Positions 10,008 to 22,688 of a DNA stretch of 64,000 nucleotides are shown piece by piece. Source of the DNA: Buddleja alternifolia. Lineage: Eukaryota; Streptophyta; Magnoliopsida; Lamiales; Scrophulariaceae. The stretch's first letter is position 1; each line of letters opens with the position of its first letter. Under the pieces are notes generated by a model. That model had not been told where the DNA came from. It saw only the letters and a list, made by a program, of their open reading frames with translations, and searched no databases. Where the stretch lies: assembly GCA_019426215.1 (NCBI GenBank), contig CM033393.1:23500591-23564590 (forward strand), given 5' to 3'. The position numbers and the translations under genes are program-made.

Positions 10008-11391
10008 ATTTTGATATAATTTGGCAGCAACTTGACAATCATTATAATATTCTTTGACTTTGTCAAGCAATTCTTCATAAGAAAGAGGAAGAGATAATTC
10101 AGTGTTTACCTTAGGGGACGCTTCATCATCTCTGACCATGAGACAAATAAGCACTGATTCATCCACTGGCTCATCATCATCACTACTCTCCTCTGAAGAC
10201 TCCAAATCTTTAGGTGCGGATGCTGGTTCTGATTCCCCTAGCAAACCTTGTAGGCAAAGGTTGCTCCTGAATTTGTTTCTATCCACGTAATCCTGCCTTG
10301 AGGGCTTGGATACATTTTGGATAAGGGCAATTTACCTGGTAGTGCCCTGGTTTCCTGCAATTATAACAAAGATTAGTTTTCATCTTTTGTTCATTTGTTA
10401 ACCTTGCAGTGTGTGGTTTTGAGACCACTGGCACTGAGAGATTTTGAGCAGACGCTTGGTACTGAACAGGCGCTTGGGATGTAGGAATAGAATACTGAGG
10501 CGCTTGAAACTATTGATGTATTGCAGCAGGTGCTTGATATTAACTTTGCCCTTGATTGATGGAGCCTTTTCCTTTCTTTTCATATTTCAAGAACTTCCTG
10601 AATCTATTCGGTAAAGCCTACTCCTCTTCCTCGCTAATATCTGAAACCTTTCCCTTATTACTAGATTTACTCTTGATGATGCTACGAGCGGTCCAAACTC
10701 AATTACCGGACTACTCACAACATCACTGGATGAATTCAACTCAAACTCAAATGCCTTGAGTTCTGAAAAGGCGTCTTCTGGACTTAAAAGATCCAACATA
10801 TTAGATTCTCTCATCACAGTTGTCTTCATAAAAAATCTACTAGGTAGACTTCTGAAAATCTTAACCACCATTTCTCTGTTTTGCAAATCCATCCCCAACG
10901 ATGTAAGTTCCGTAACAAGAGCTGTGAATCTTATGTCCAATTGCTCTAGGGTCTCGTTAGGCAACATCTTAAAACCTTTAAATTTTTCTTTGGCGATCGA
11001 AAGTTTTTTTTCCTTGATTTGTGCTGAATCACCACAAATTATGGCTAACTTATCCCATATCTTCTTGCTAGTGTTATAAGATTTGACTTTGTTGAATAAG
11101 TTGTCGTTATCCCCAATAGTTGTATACAAAGCGTTTTGTCCAACATTGTTTAGATTAAATCTTCGACGCTCATCTGTGGACCATTCTTGCTTGGGCTTCT
11201 CAACATAGCCATCTGGAGTCTTTTCTATGGCTCCAGGCGCTCTGGTGATTGATTACTTTGTAAATCTGAATAGGTCCATCTGAAATGACATCACACATTT
11301 CGTCATCACAGGAACACAGATAGGTAAAAGCTTTGACCTTCCATGAGTCATAGTTTGACTTGGTCAACTTAGGAACTTTAGAAAATGCCAT
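10008..11391 (-). pseudogene. gag: Copia gag of A2, truncated and frameshifted
   Basis: The start codon at 11389-11391 opens MAFSKVPKLTKSNYDSW. A frame break lies near 11240. The segment 10587-11129 is open and covers the capsid-like region with NLFNKVKSYNTSKKIWDK and EMVVKIFRSLPSRFFMKTT. The CCHC knuckle (CYNC..GHYQVNC) lies at 10327-10368 and the acidic tail at about 10010-10290. It is closely similar to the plus-strand fragment at 59200-60098. The 3' end is cut at the junction with the unassigned 105-bp segment. Confidence 0.9.
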
Positions 11392-11474
11392 TAAAAATTT
11401 AAAAGCAACTAAATTTTGAAAAAGGATCTATACAAGCAGTTATGCTTAGAAATTTTAAAATTTTAATTTTAACC

Positions 11475-11486
11475 GCTCTGATACCA
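11475..11486 (-). other. Primer-binding site of A2 (initiator tRNA-Met)
   Basis: TGGTATCAGAGC on the minus strand, two bases inside the LTR end at 11489, with the same spacing as in A1. Confidence 0.95.
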
Positions 11487-11488
11487 CT

Positions 11489-13047
11489 TGTTGGTCCCAA
11501 GTGGCCCACAAAAGGGTCTAGAAGTGGGAGGGGGGGTTGAATAGACCCTGAAGTTTTTTTCGACTTCAAAAAGATCTGTATTAAAAGGTTTTGGACGCTT
11601 GAAATGTATACGCTTGACTAAGCGTTTACTTGAAATATAGACGCTTCGGATGAACGTCTAATGAAGTTAACTTAGACTTTAAGATTTGAATACTTTAACC
11701 AAATAGGTTTAAGCATTCAGTTCTTTGATCAGTGTTAGCACAGCGGAATGATTTTTGGGTCTTCTCTTTTAAAAGCTTTAGCGTCACAAACAGTTCTTTA
11801 GTTGCTTAGCGTTCACTTGAGTTTTACTTAACAGATTTATGCAATGATATAACAATAAGAAAAATGACTATAAAGTAAATAACACAATAATTGTAAGGTT
11901 CGCTGGGTGGTGTAATCCCAACTACATCCTTCTTCTCCTTGAACACTCGGAGGCAATCCACTAAGATGATTCTCAAAGAATCACACAGAAACTTCTACAA
12001 ATTAGGGAGAGATGGATGTTGATGACTTGAGATCCTTGATCACACAGATTTCTGCTCCAAATCACTTATATCCTCTTGCTTCCTTCACCTAGAAATAATG
12101 CAAGTATCCAACTTCGACTTCACACAGATCGCGAGGCTTGGATGCGATTTTTCTAAATGGTTTGTTTGATTTTGATAAAGTTCAAACAACTGGGAATATC
12201 TCAATAGTAATGTAGGTTTCTCCGAAAAGAATGTTTGAGATATTTGGTTGACTATCTCAGGAATTGAAGAAAAGCAAAGCGAATGTTTTCTTGAATATTC
12301 TGGCTTTTCTGAAATTTTAAGGAATGAGACTTCAATGCAACAGCAATTTGTCTTGGAATTGATCGGGTGTATTTTTGGCTTGTTGTTGAAGTCCTATTTA
12401 CAGGCAATCTTGGAAAAAATGTCTGTTTGACACGTGCACAGGCGCGTGTCTCTCACTTCCGCGAGTGAACAACTTTTGTCCTTTTTCCTGAAAATTTACT
12501 GCACAAAAGTTGGTGCTGCAGTTTGTGTAAGTTGACAGTCCAATAAGGTGGCTTCTCCATACATCTGAAAGTGCTTATCACATTTAATGCTTTTATCAAC
12601 ATTTAATGCATTTGAATTAAATGCCCGTTGGCACTTAATGCACTGAGAATAATTGCATTAAACTCTTTCTGGACTTGGAAATAAATTAAGGTGAAATGGT
12701 CGTGGATAGACGCTCATTCATCTTTGAATTACTTATGTCCTAAACTGACACTTGAAATAGCTGGTCTTCTGGACGCTTGGAATCTTCATCTTCATTCAGA
12801 CTTCAGGCGCTTGAGTCTTTAACCTTAACTACTGATAAGCTCACTCAGAAATTATCAGACGCTTAGTTTAAGAACACTTAGCCTAACAGTCTAGAATAAA
12901 ATAAAGCAAAGCCTATAAAGCCTATTACAAATCTAACGCTTCAAAACTTATTCATGATTTCTAAATAAAATCAAACTAACATATTTTGGGGCCTAACATA
13001 AAATCCTAATTGTCATCATCAAAATATCTACCATGAAATTCCTAACA
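11489..13047 (-). repeat. 5' LTR of A2 (family A), 1559 bp
   Basis: Bounded by TGTTGG (11489) and CCTAACA (13047) on the plus strand. It is closest in sequence to the solo LTR at 57416-58869, sharing blocks such as the one starting TTCTTGAATATTCTGGC. CGCTT motifs recur. No ORF of note is present. Confidence 0.9.
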
Positions 13048-14419
13048 GTCAGCAAAGGGCGCTAAAGATAAGATAACTTAGACTTAGTGATTTCGGCAGT
13101 TACTAAGTAGGGTAATTCTTCAATCGCTTAATCAGGGTTAGCACAACGAAAAGGATTTTTGAGCTTAGCGTTCTCTTTAACCAAATTGTCGCTTAACCGT
13201 TTTAAAGTCTTTTCAAGGATATGGTGTGAGAAATAAAGTAAAACAATAAAATATTAAATAACATGAGATATGTAAGGTTCACTGGGTGATGTAATCCCAG
13301 CTACGTCCTTCTTGTACTTTACACTCGGAGGAATTCCACTAAGTTGATTAACGAAGGACCACACAGAGGCTTCTACAAAATAAGGGAAGAGGAAGACGAT
13401 CTTGAGCTCCTTGATCACACAGATTTCAGCTCCAATGAAGATCTTCTTCAACAAGCTTCTCTCACACAGAAATGCTGCTTGTAGATCAATAACTTTCTCA
13501 CTCAGATGAAAGAGGTAGATGGTTTTTGTCACGGGTTTGTTTGATTTTAGGAAGTTCAAACAACTTGGGATATCTCAATAAGAGTGTAGGATTCTTCAAT
13601 GAAGATATTTGAGATATCGGTGACTGTGTTTGGAATGTATATGAAAAGCTTGAAGGATTTTAACTATGGGGTTTATAAGATTTTTTCAAGAATATTTTCA
13701 GCAAATTTTGGACCTTTTCTTGTGTATGTATGTGTAATCTGTAAAATTAGGGTTTTGCTAGGGTACTATTTATAGAGATTTCTTGGGATTTGTCCGTTGG
13801 ACACATGCAAGCGCGTGTCTCTCACGCAATGCGTAAATAGTCCCTTTTCTGACATTCCTGAATTTTTGCTGTTACCGATTGGACATAAGTGACTTTGAAC
13901 TCTGAATCCTGACAGTCTAGTCAAAAGATGGCTTGTCCACAAGTCATAATACCTTATCACATTTAATGCACTTATCAGGCATTTAATACCTTTTGAATTT
14001 ATTTCCCGTTCAAAATAAATTTCCGTTGATGATTGCATTTAAGTCCTTCATGACTTAAGAATTTATTTCAGGTGAATCTAATCCTGGATCGCTTGAGTAT
14101 TTGAGCGCTTGATTCAATATTCCTGAAAAAGTCCTTTAGCATTTGACAGACGATTAAGACAAATCTTCATCTTCACTTGACTTCAGATGCTAATCTTTAA
14201 CTTCATCTCTGATAGACTCACCTAGAATTCTATCAGCGACTCGGTATCTAATACTTAGTCTAAAATCTATAAAGATAAAAATTACAATCCTAACAAAATA
14301 ATAAACTTTTAAACGCTTATACAGATGTTCTATGAAAGCATAAACTTACATTCTTTTGGGGTCTAACATAAAATCATATTCTTGTCATCATCAAAACATC
14401 CACATAAAATTTCCTAACA
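13048..14419 (-). repeat. 3' LTR of element E, missing its end by A2 insertion
   Basis: It matches the solo LTR at 21223-22688 over its length but starts about 150 bp in, where A2 is inserted. It ends CCTAACA at 14419, immediately followed by a polypurine tract on the minus strand, which marks it as a 3' LTR. A minus-strand TATAAATA box lies at 13767-13774. Confidence 0.85.
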
Positions 14420-14432
14420 ATTCCCCCTTTTT
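14420..14432 (-). other. Polypurine tract of element E
   Basis: AAAAAGGGGGAAT on the minus strand, directly adjacent to the LTR start at 14419. It primes plus-strand DNA synthesis. Related tracts occur upstream at 55445-55458 and 55509-55521, between pol and ORF3. Confidence 0.85.
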
Positions 14433-14682
14433 GATGATGTCAAGACCTTAACTCTTTTATAGTTCAAGAGTTTGAAGAAAAACCAAAAGATATAAGTTAG
14501 TGTTAAAAAGTTGGTTTAGTTAGCTAATGTTAGATTAGCTTCAACAGGATGTTTTAGCATTTAATCATTCATTCATGTAGAAAATTGAAGCATACATGAT
14601 TACACTGAAACTAGCAAAATAAACATAAAGCAACAAAAGATAAAGAAAATAAAGCTGGATAAGTAAATCATCTTCTTTGTCG

Positions 14683-17153
14683 TTACTTGGACATCTCTTC
14701 CTGGAAGATCTCATTCGCTAGATCTAAGAGAACTCTGTCAATGTCTATCATTGTTGTATGATTGACCTCATTATAGTCCTCATGTCGTTCTTTAGCGCTT
14801 ATGTTGAGCTCTAACAACCATTCCACCCAATATCTTGGAGGAATTCCAAGCGTCCGGATAAGATCATGGTAAAGATCTTGGACTCGATCATTGGAAGGTT
14901 TCTAGTTAAGAGGTCTTCACAAGGGTTCAGCATTTCATCCCATGCCTTTAAGAAATTCAACATCCAAATCAGGAAGCCTATGCCTGCCTCTGAAGTATCT
15001 TGACTTTCACTTCTTTGTGAGCATCTTTTTCAAGCTCGCAATCTCATCAAACATGGAGCACCAATTTTTGTTATTGGTTTTGGACATTGGCTCTGAGGCT
15101 TTTCCTTTGGCTTTCTGATCTTTTGGACTTTTGTTTTCTTCCCCCTTCTTGACTTCATCAAGGGAAGATCTCAGCTCAGCGATATCTTGCCAGAGTAATC
15201 TTACTTCATCTACCAATAGGGCGACTTGTTCAGCGATATTTTGACTCATGGAATTGGAAGTATTATGCCTTTCTGTATCCGCTGAAGTGTTCTAAGCTAG
15301 AGAGCGATTAAACTCTTCCGATAGGCTGGTAATTAAAGGGACCATTCAATCTAGTACTGATGCACTACTCTTGACCACAGTGTTTTATATATCACGGCTT
15401 CTAGTATCGGAGGCAAGCCTAATGTGCATCTCATCATTGGCTATTATCTTTGAGCAGGAACCCTCAATGTTGTGGAGCGAGTTCCGAACTGCTTTTCTAA
15501 AATCCTTTGCCTCTGGTTCGCTATCTGAATCGGAGTTGGAGAAAGAAGAAGGACGCTCGGGAGATGGAATGAGTCCATATGAGCTTGAAACTGTTTCCTT
15601 TCCCTTTGATATATCTCTGATGAAAGGTTCCTCTGGATCTTCAGTTTCGACCTGTACTTCCTGAATCGCTAAATCGAAAGATTGAGTTGCAGCCTCAATC
15701 TGCGCAACTTCATTAACAAGTGGCATCTCAACTATTGGAGTGTTGGGGGCTTCTGCCATTTGAATATCAGCGTCTATAATATGAGCATCCTCAACAGTAG
15801 GAACCTGGTCCACTTCCAACTCTGTTATTTCCACAGATGATGGTCTTCAAACAGGGATGACCCAGATTGGGCCAATCGCTTCGAGAATATGCCTTGGACT
15901 TTGGTAGAAAGATCTCGGGATGAGAAACAAAGCATCTTCACTCTCTTTAGTACTAAACGCTAGATCAACATCTTCTGGGATCTCTACACTAGATGTGTAC
16001 GATTTGAAGTAGTCCATTAAGAAAAGCATCAGCGCTTGAGCTAGCGCCTGATCTACTAACCGAAAAAGAGGAACTTGGCCACTTGGATGTTCTACTCACA
16101 AAACAAGACAGGTAGAAGGTTGTAACCACGAAAGTCACTAAAACCAAAGTGATGTTAAAAGTGATATCCAGCGATTAAGCATTCTCAACAATCGCTCTTC
16201 TGTCTCAATGAACCTCAGGATGGTCATCTGTTAAGTGCATATGCTCTTCGCTAGGGCTCGGAAGGGCATCACGCTTGCTGGTGGAAGCGTCTTCATTCAG
16301 ATCAAGTTGAATACACTGAGCAAAATTCTGTTGCAGATGAAACACGTAGCGTTCTCCCTAACTAATTTGAGTAAGCTAATGACGAATAAAACTTTCCATG
16401 CCTCTTCTGAAATATGGCAAGGCATTCACCGGTCCCACTAGCAATTCGCACCTTGACAGCAAAAATAAAGCGTATCCTCGACGTCGGTACTCAATGCCAA
16501 AATTGAAGAGAAAGGGATACTTGATCATCTCCTCAATTGTATGGAAGTGAAATACAAAATCCTCAGCCCACCTAGTTGTGTCCAATATCCAGCGTCTTCC
16601 GAGTTTTGCAGTAAACTCTTTGTCTTTCTTGGCCTCGAGTAGCTTCTTGAATCTTTCTTTCTCAAATTCAAAGCTATCGGCCCAAACACTGACAAGAAAT
16701 TCTAGGGCTTCATCTTCAACCCAAAAATTGATTGGACTGGGTTGTTCTCGGAACATTGCACCCTTTCCTTTCCATAAGCGCAAGGGTTTTGGTGAAGACT
16801 TATTGGCGGCTGAATTGAAGACCTTTGGTAGGACAAGATAACCCATTTTATTCATCTGTTCTTTCCTCCCAATCGCCCATGTGAGGATTCCGAATTTCAA
16901 CATGAGTGCGGCGAAACGAATAATTGCGTTCAAAACTTCGGTTGACTTCCTGAAAGTGATTGCTTTTAAACTCTGCCAAATTGCTGAGAGGAGTCTCGAG
17001 ATACTCGAGACGAGCAATAATCTCCTTTTTGGACTTCAATCCTAGAGTTGCAACCTCTTCGAATATTTGTGATTTTTGAGCATCTGAAAGAACCAGATTG
17101 TGGAGAGTCGTCTGAAAAGTAAGCTCCATCTCAATCAAATGTTGAAAGGTCAT
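14683..17153 (-). pseudogene. Third ORF of element E, C-terminal half
   Basis: A long protein region downstream of copia pol, as in Sireviruses with an envelope-like ORF. In sense order: a helical segment around MTFQHLIEMELTF (17150-16850), a charged region with RRWILDTTRWAEDFVFHFH (about 16550), an acidic Glu/Asp-rich linker (15834-15385), a coiled-coil-like stretch VALLVDEVRLLWQDIAELR (about 15200), a Lys-rich segment and a terminal block RVLLDLANEIFQEEMSK with stop TAA at 14683-14685. Several frameshifts separate these parts. I see no convincing signal peptide or membrane anchor, so an envelope function is unproven. Between 14437 and 14682 there is only non-coding 3' sequence. Confidence 0.7.
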
Positions 17154-18641
17154 TGGTACGTGTCGAATGCACCAAAATATAATTACTGTTCTCACAAGAA
17201 TTTGTAGTTTTCGTAAGTCCAGGTCGAACCCTAGAGATTGGTTGATCAAAATAATATTCAATGGGGAGGTTTGTTTGATGAATTAATAATGACAGGAATT
17301 AAATAGGAAGTTCAATAAATGTAAAGCATCGATTCAAGGATAGTTCGTTCTTCAATTCAAGTTGATCATAGACACCTAAAATACTATCTATTCTTTGATT
17401 ACTTAGCCAAGAACATAAATAACCAGCTATTTATATCCCTATTAACTTCCGTATATCATTAACCAAAGCCCAGCACCCGGTTAAATTCTTATTATCAACT
17501 GACTCGGTATTAAGCAATCCTAATCATGTTAATAATAGCGTAACGAATTAGAAGCGACTAAGGATAAACAATAGTTTAAGCAAGCGCCAACTATTTAATT
17601 TACTCTAATGTTTCCCTTAGGTTATCAACGAAAATTGGGATCCTAATCATGAAAACCTAATTGCTACATGCACAAATCAAACATAACAATTACGGATTAT
17701 GAAGATTTGTTAGCAATAGATTGTAATAGATAATCAACTAATGTGCACCTTAGATTATTATCTAAACAAGCATGAACATTAAGAATAAGAAACAAAAGAT
17801 AATCAAACCGTAGATAGATAGATGAAGCTCCGTGTCTCACAACATGTGAATCAAAATGAACTCCCTTGAATCGAAATAAAAACTTAGCTACTCATAATTG
17901 TAAGCATAAAACTTGAAAATACTATTGTTTTTGTTGTTTTTCTCTTCAACCCTTGCAAGACATATATATAGGCAATGAAAAGATGACATAATCATAGAGA
18001 GAATATATTCTCTCTTCCTTTATCAAGACATGGAGAATATATTCTTCCCTTTAACATCAAAGCATGGAGAATATATTCTTCCCTTTAACATCAAAACATG
18101 GAGAATATATTCTTCTCTTTAACATCAAATCATGGAGAATATATTTTTCCCTTTACATTCTGATTTGTCGCCTCTACTTCATCGAATCTGACTTTGACTC
18201 CTTCTAGACATTTGTAGCTTTATGTGTTAGCTTTCATTTCCAACTGGCCTTGACTTAATCCAAGACACATAACTCCATTTATGAATTTTTCACCAAAGCT
18301 GCGCATTCCAGTCCAGTCCAGAACAGAAATCTTCATTAAATTCTTCAACACTTTCGAGCCCTTTAACTTCCGAACTGGGTCTGGACTTCTTCATACGAAA
18401 TATAGGCCTTTGTCTTAGCTTTACAACTAGATAAAATTCAATAGAAACTAATGTCTGCATCTCCAGATATATCAGTATTTCCGAAACATCGCCAAATCTG
18501 TCATTTTGATTGAAATTGATATTTTGCACTTCAAATCTTACCCAAATCACAAAATGAGATAAAATCAGTTCCAATGGCCATATAATCACAATAAAATGCT
18601 AAAGATAGAGGTAATAAAATATATAAATATTGCACTTATTA
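17154..18641 (-). repeat. Solo LTR of a Ty3/gypsy (Athila/Tat-type) element
   Basis: A 1488-bp block flanked by perfect 5-bp direct repeats GTCAT at 17149-17153 and 18642-18646. On the minus strand it begins TAATAAGTGC and ends CGTACCA, resembling the ends of LTRs H and H2 (TGATAAG...CGTGTCA). It holds no coding region or internal domain, so it is a solo LTR. Removing it and one TSD copy restores a continuous frame in element E's third ORF. A TATATATA string lies near 17952. Confidence 0.8.
17996..18160 (+). repeat. 34-bp tandem repeat within the gypsy solo LTR
   Basis: Copies start at 18029, 18063, 18097 and 18131 with CATGGAGAATATATTCTTCC and then CTTTAACATCAAA. A degenerate unit precedes them at 17996-18028. 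Each unit contains the palindrome GAATATATTC. There are no spacers, so this is a minisatellite and not a CRISPR-like array. Confidence 0.9.
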
Positions 18642-18738
18642 GTCATTCCTCTCCAGGCATAGTAGTATTCATGATCTTCATCATGGCCTCTTGGAAAAAA
18701 ATTAACCATTGGAGGAGGAGGACTAGTTGGGTGGGGAC
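18642..18738 (-). pseudogene. Short middle piece of E's third ORF
   Basis: A 97-bp fragment between the gypsy solo LTR and element B. On the minus strand it encodes a Pro-rich then acidic stretch containing PPPPMVNFFPRGHDEDHEYY. It joins at the GTCAT duplication to the frame read from 17153. At the GGGAC duplication it joins the ORF ending at 52607 with a one-base frame offset. It is the key evidence that the ORF3 parts on both sides of B belong to one gene. Confidence 0.75.
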
Positions 18739-19713
18739 TGTTAGGTGTATGCCCTCAATGCATTTGAGGAATTACATTGTGTAAGGCTTAGATAAGTTAT
18801 TTGTACAAAACGTTTGATGATTCTATTTATAGAATAAAGGTTTTGATGTTGTTCATATAAATCTAATGGAATTTAAATGTATTGAACAAATTAGTCCAAG
18901 AGATTTGAAGATAGACTTTCCACCTCTTATGGACAAGAGGAGGCACTGGAACAGTTCAGTACTTAATCTCTAAAACTGGGAGTTCGTGAGTTAACGAATA
19001 TTAATTGGGCATTAATATTCAACTCATATGACACATTCTTTGACAAGGAAGTGCCAGTCGTACACTGATTAGATAGTGGGATCTGGTGTCATGAATATGA
19101 TTAATGGAATTAACATATTTGAACTCGACTCGCATTAATCCGATAACATAGGTATTTACTTTTTGACAGTTAATGATTGGGATTAAGATTGTAATAGTAT
19201 GTGTGAACTTTAGACTTGAGGAGTCATTTATAACATGCTTGTAGTATTGGATACGTTATCATAGTACTTAGACCCGTATCACCTGATAGGTGGGATTGAC
19301 CTAGAAGTACTATCCAATAGTGCATTTGATGTTATAAGATAACTTGCCAAAACGGGATTCACCGTCTCGATAGTAAACGAGTATGTGACCTGTACAATCG
19401 TGAGTAATTGAAATTACAAGTCTTTGGCCAAAGCATATAAACTATCCCGTGATTGTCACTGAAGGGTAGTTTGGTAATTTCACATTATTATGATTCTAAG
19501 TACAATATCAAGTTCTATGTGTTTGACTAAATCATGGCTCTTACTTGATCGGGTCACGTCGGTGAAGAGTTTATACATATATGGTATTCGTAGTCAAGGT
19601 TCGTGATGACATGATCATCTCGTTTTCAATTGGGTTACGATTTGGTTCCATGGTGTTGGCTAGGTGACAACCTTATCCTTTGGAATCCTCGCATTGCCAA
19701 CCGAATCACAACA
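18739..19713 (+). repeat. 5' LTR of B, 975 bp, internally deleted
   Basis: Begins TGTTAGGTGTATGCCC and ends CACAACA directly before the primer-binding site. It matches the 3' LTR from 50907 to about 51873. It then lacks about 720 bp that the 3' LTR has, and resumes at the last few bases. The deletion is bounded by GAATC repeats in the 3' LTR. Confidence 0.88.
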
Positions 19714-19714
19714 G

Positions 19715-19727
19715 TGGTATCAGAGCC
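19715..19727 (+). other. Primer-binding site of B (initiator tRNA-Met)
   Basis: TGGTATCAGAGCC one base after the LTR end. It sets orientation and boundary. Confidence 0.95.
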
Positions 19728-21217
19728 AAAATTCGGGAATATCATGATATTAGTTGTATGTTATTTGTTTTAATTATTATAATATCATAAACATGTATCT
19801 ACGTATTGTATGTAAATTCGGGTAATTTATATTATGCATGCTTATCTGTAAAATAAATTTTTCTTGAGTTGAATTGGATTTACTGGGTAAAACAAAAAAT
19901 TGAATTGCATTCGTGATTTTAAGAAAAATTAGATTTTTGAAAAAAACGCGCCGCCCGGAGGGGTGGCATGCCATCGTCATAGCGGCAGCAAGCGACGGCA
20001 AAGCCATCGCTGGAGCGACAGCAGGTGATGGCGAAGCCGTCGCCGACACCGCTGCTACAGTAGCGCCGCCGCGCTATTATAGCAACAGCGCCACTACTGC
20101 TGCACAACAGGGGCGGCGGCGGCTGGGGGTGTTGGGCTTTAGCCCAACACATGGGTGTACAACGCTGGGCTTAATAAATAGCGCTGGGCCAGGTTAATGT
20201 TTTCTTTTGATGGGCTTGGCCTTGCTCAATTAATTAATAATGCTGGGCCAAACCCAGTTGTTGTTTAATTAATTGGTTCTTTTGAATTGGGCCTAATATA
20301 ATTAATTATAGGGCTTAACCCAAATGATTTAATTGGATTGACTAATTATCAATTAATTAATTATATGGGTTCAATCCAAATTGAAAAGCTTAACCTAAAT
20401 ATTTATCAAATATAAACCCTAAATAAATTTCGTTTTAACTTCTAAATTGGATTTAGTGAATAATTTTTAATTGGATCTAAATTTATTCAAAAATCCTAAA
20501 TTGGATTTAGGAAATTTAGATTAGATTTAATTTTATTCTAAATTAGATTTAGTTACTTTATTTAAATTGGATTTAAACTTGAAAAATTTCAATTGAACTT
20601 AGAATTGTTCAAAGTCTTAAGGGATTTAAAACTCTTATTCAAAGATGACATATATTAAATTGGAATTGTTCAAATTAGATTTAAATATCGTTTTCCTTTA
20701 CATGATATTGCTATGTGTTTATATTAAATTACCCATTAGACTTTATTTGATAATAGTCAATCTCTAATTAGATTAAAGTATTCAAACTAAATTAAATTTT
20801 TTTTGATGATATTAAATTGGATTTAATTGAAGAATAAATTGGATTTAATCAAGAGATTGAATTGGATTCAACCATAGATTAAATTAGATTTAATCTTAGA
20901 CTTAATTAGATTTAATCACACAATAAATTAGATTTAAAGGATAAATTCACATATGTATTTTAAATTGTTTATATGCTCCTTACATATGTGATGATGACAC
21001 CATGTATGGACTTAGGGTTTTATTTATGCTGTCTTACCTGGGTTGTATTGGGCTGGTTTTGAGCCCCCCAGTTTGTATCTTCAATTCATAGAATTTTGTA
21101 TAGTTATTTCTATGTAATTGTTTTAGAGATAGGTCCAAATGGCAGATCATGGTGGCACATGAAGTCTTGGAGAATCAAGACGATTAGATAGTTGTATAGG
21201 GCCCGGCCCTTGTAATA
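19728..21217 (+). other. Leader of B, first part (non-coding)
   Basis: An unusually long untranslated leader. It has a GC-rich island (about 19945-20130) with repeated GGCGA/GCGACGGC strings, then repeated GGGCTTAA/GCTGGGCC and TTAATTAATTA tracts, then many copies of AAATTGGATTTA-like sequence up to about 20940. A short open frame at 19913-20197 has no protein-like features. The antisense leader of element C (44272-46392) has the same layout of GC island plus AT-rich tract. Confidence 0.7.
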
Positions 21218-21222
21218 GATAG

Positions 21223-22688
21223 TGATGGTCCCAAGTGGCATACGAAAGGGTCTAGAAGGGGGTGGGGTTTGAATAGACCCTTAAGTCTTTTTCGACTTAA
21301 AAAGTTTTTGTATTACTTTGAAGAATTTTAAAAGCTTGGAAGGCTTAGCGCTAGGCCAGGCGCTTAGAAATAGATAACTTAGACTTAGTGATTTCAACGA
21401 TTACCAAAGTAGGGTAATGTTTCAATCTCTTAATTAGGGTTAGCACAGCGGAAATGATTTTATAGCTTAGCGTTCTCTTGAACTTGAATTAGTTGCTTAA
21501 CTATTTTAAATGCTTTTTCAAGATATAATATGCAAATGTAAAGTAAAGCATTAAAACAGTAAATAACACAAGATATTGTAAGGTTCACTGGGTGATGTAA
21601 TCCCAGCTACGTCCTTCTTCTCCTTTGTACTTGGAGAAATTCACTAGATTGATTATCGAAGAGTCACAAAGAGACTTCTACAAAATAGATGAAAGGGAAG
21701 ACGATCTTGAGATCCGTGATCACACAGACTTCAGCTCCAATAGAGACCTTCTTCAACAAGCTTCTCTCACACAGAAATGCTACTTGTGGAACCAGCAAAC
21801 TTTCTCACTCAAATAAAAGATGTTGAGGGTTTTGTCACGGGTTTGTTTGATGTTGGAAAGAACAACTTGGGATATCTCAATAGGAATTTAGGGTTCTTCT
21901 CTGAAGAGGTTTGAGATATCTATGACTATCTTTGGAATGTATTATGAATAGTTTGAAGAATTTTGGCTATGGAGTTTATAAGCTTTTCTCTCAAGTAATT
22001 CCAGCAAAGTTTTTGACCTTTTTCTTGTGTATGTACATGTATGTTTAGGGTTTGCTGAAGGGTACTATTTATAGGGTTTCTTGGGATTTGTCCGTTGGAC
22101 ACATGTGAGCGCGTGTACCTAACGCAGCGCGTTAAATAGTCCCTTTCTGACGTTCCTGAAATTCTGCTGGTTCCGATTGAACAGGAGCGGGTTTTGAACT
22201 CTGAAATCTGACAGTCTAATCAAAAGGTGGCTTGTCCACAAGTCATAATAGCTTATCACATTTAATGCACTTATTAAGCATTTAATGCATTTGAATTTAT
22301 TTCCCGTTGGAAATAAATGTCCATTGATGATTGCATTTAAGTCTTTCATGACTTGAGAATTTATTTCAGGTGAATCTGATCCTTGATCGCTTGAGTGCTT
22401 TGAGTGCTTGATTCAACAACCTTGAAAGAAATCTTCATCTTCTCTTGACTTCAGACGTTGATCTTCAACTTTATCTCTAATAGACTCACCTAGAATTCTA
22501 TTAGCGACTCGGTATTAAATACTTAGTCTAAAATCTACAAAGATAAAAATTGCAAGCCTAACAAAATAACAAACTTTCAAACGCTTATACAATAGTTCTA
22601 TGAAAACATAAACTTACATTATTTTTGGGGTCTAACATAAAATTCTATCTTGTCATCATCAAAACAACTAACATGAAATTTTCTAACG
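21223..22688 (-). repeat. Solo LTR of family A inside B's leader, 1466 bp
   Basis: It matches LTRs of A1, A2 and E. It begins TGATGGTCCC (one mismatch from TGTTGGTCCC) and ends CTAACG. Perfect 5-bp TSDs GATAG lie at 21218-21222 and 22689-22693. There is no internal domain, so it is a product of LTR-LTR recombination. A minus-strand TATAAATA box lies at 22066-22073. Confidence 0.92.

Larger units (their letters stand above)
10008..13047 (-). mobile_element. A2: family A copia element, 5' fragment
   Basis: A minus-strand family A element with 5' LTR (11489-13047), primer-binding site and gag. Its gag stops abruptly at about 10008 beside G1, so its pol probably lies beyond G1 and A1, outside the window. 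To the right it abuts element E's 3' LTR, which lacks its first roughly 150 bp, as expected if A2 inserted into that LTR. The likely TSD copy on this side is GTCAG (13048-13052); its partner is not visible. Confidence 0.75.

Noticed and set aside
17996..18160. Possible CRISPR-like array
   Set aside because: Units are contiguous with no unique spacers, and the context is a plant LTR.
19913..20197. Ala-rich ORF in B's leader
   Set aside because: Composition follows the GC-rich island; both strands are open there and no family is recognisable.
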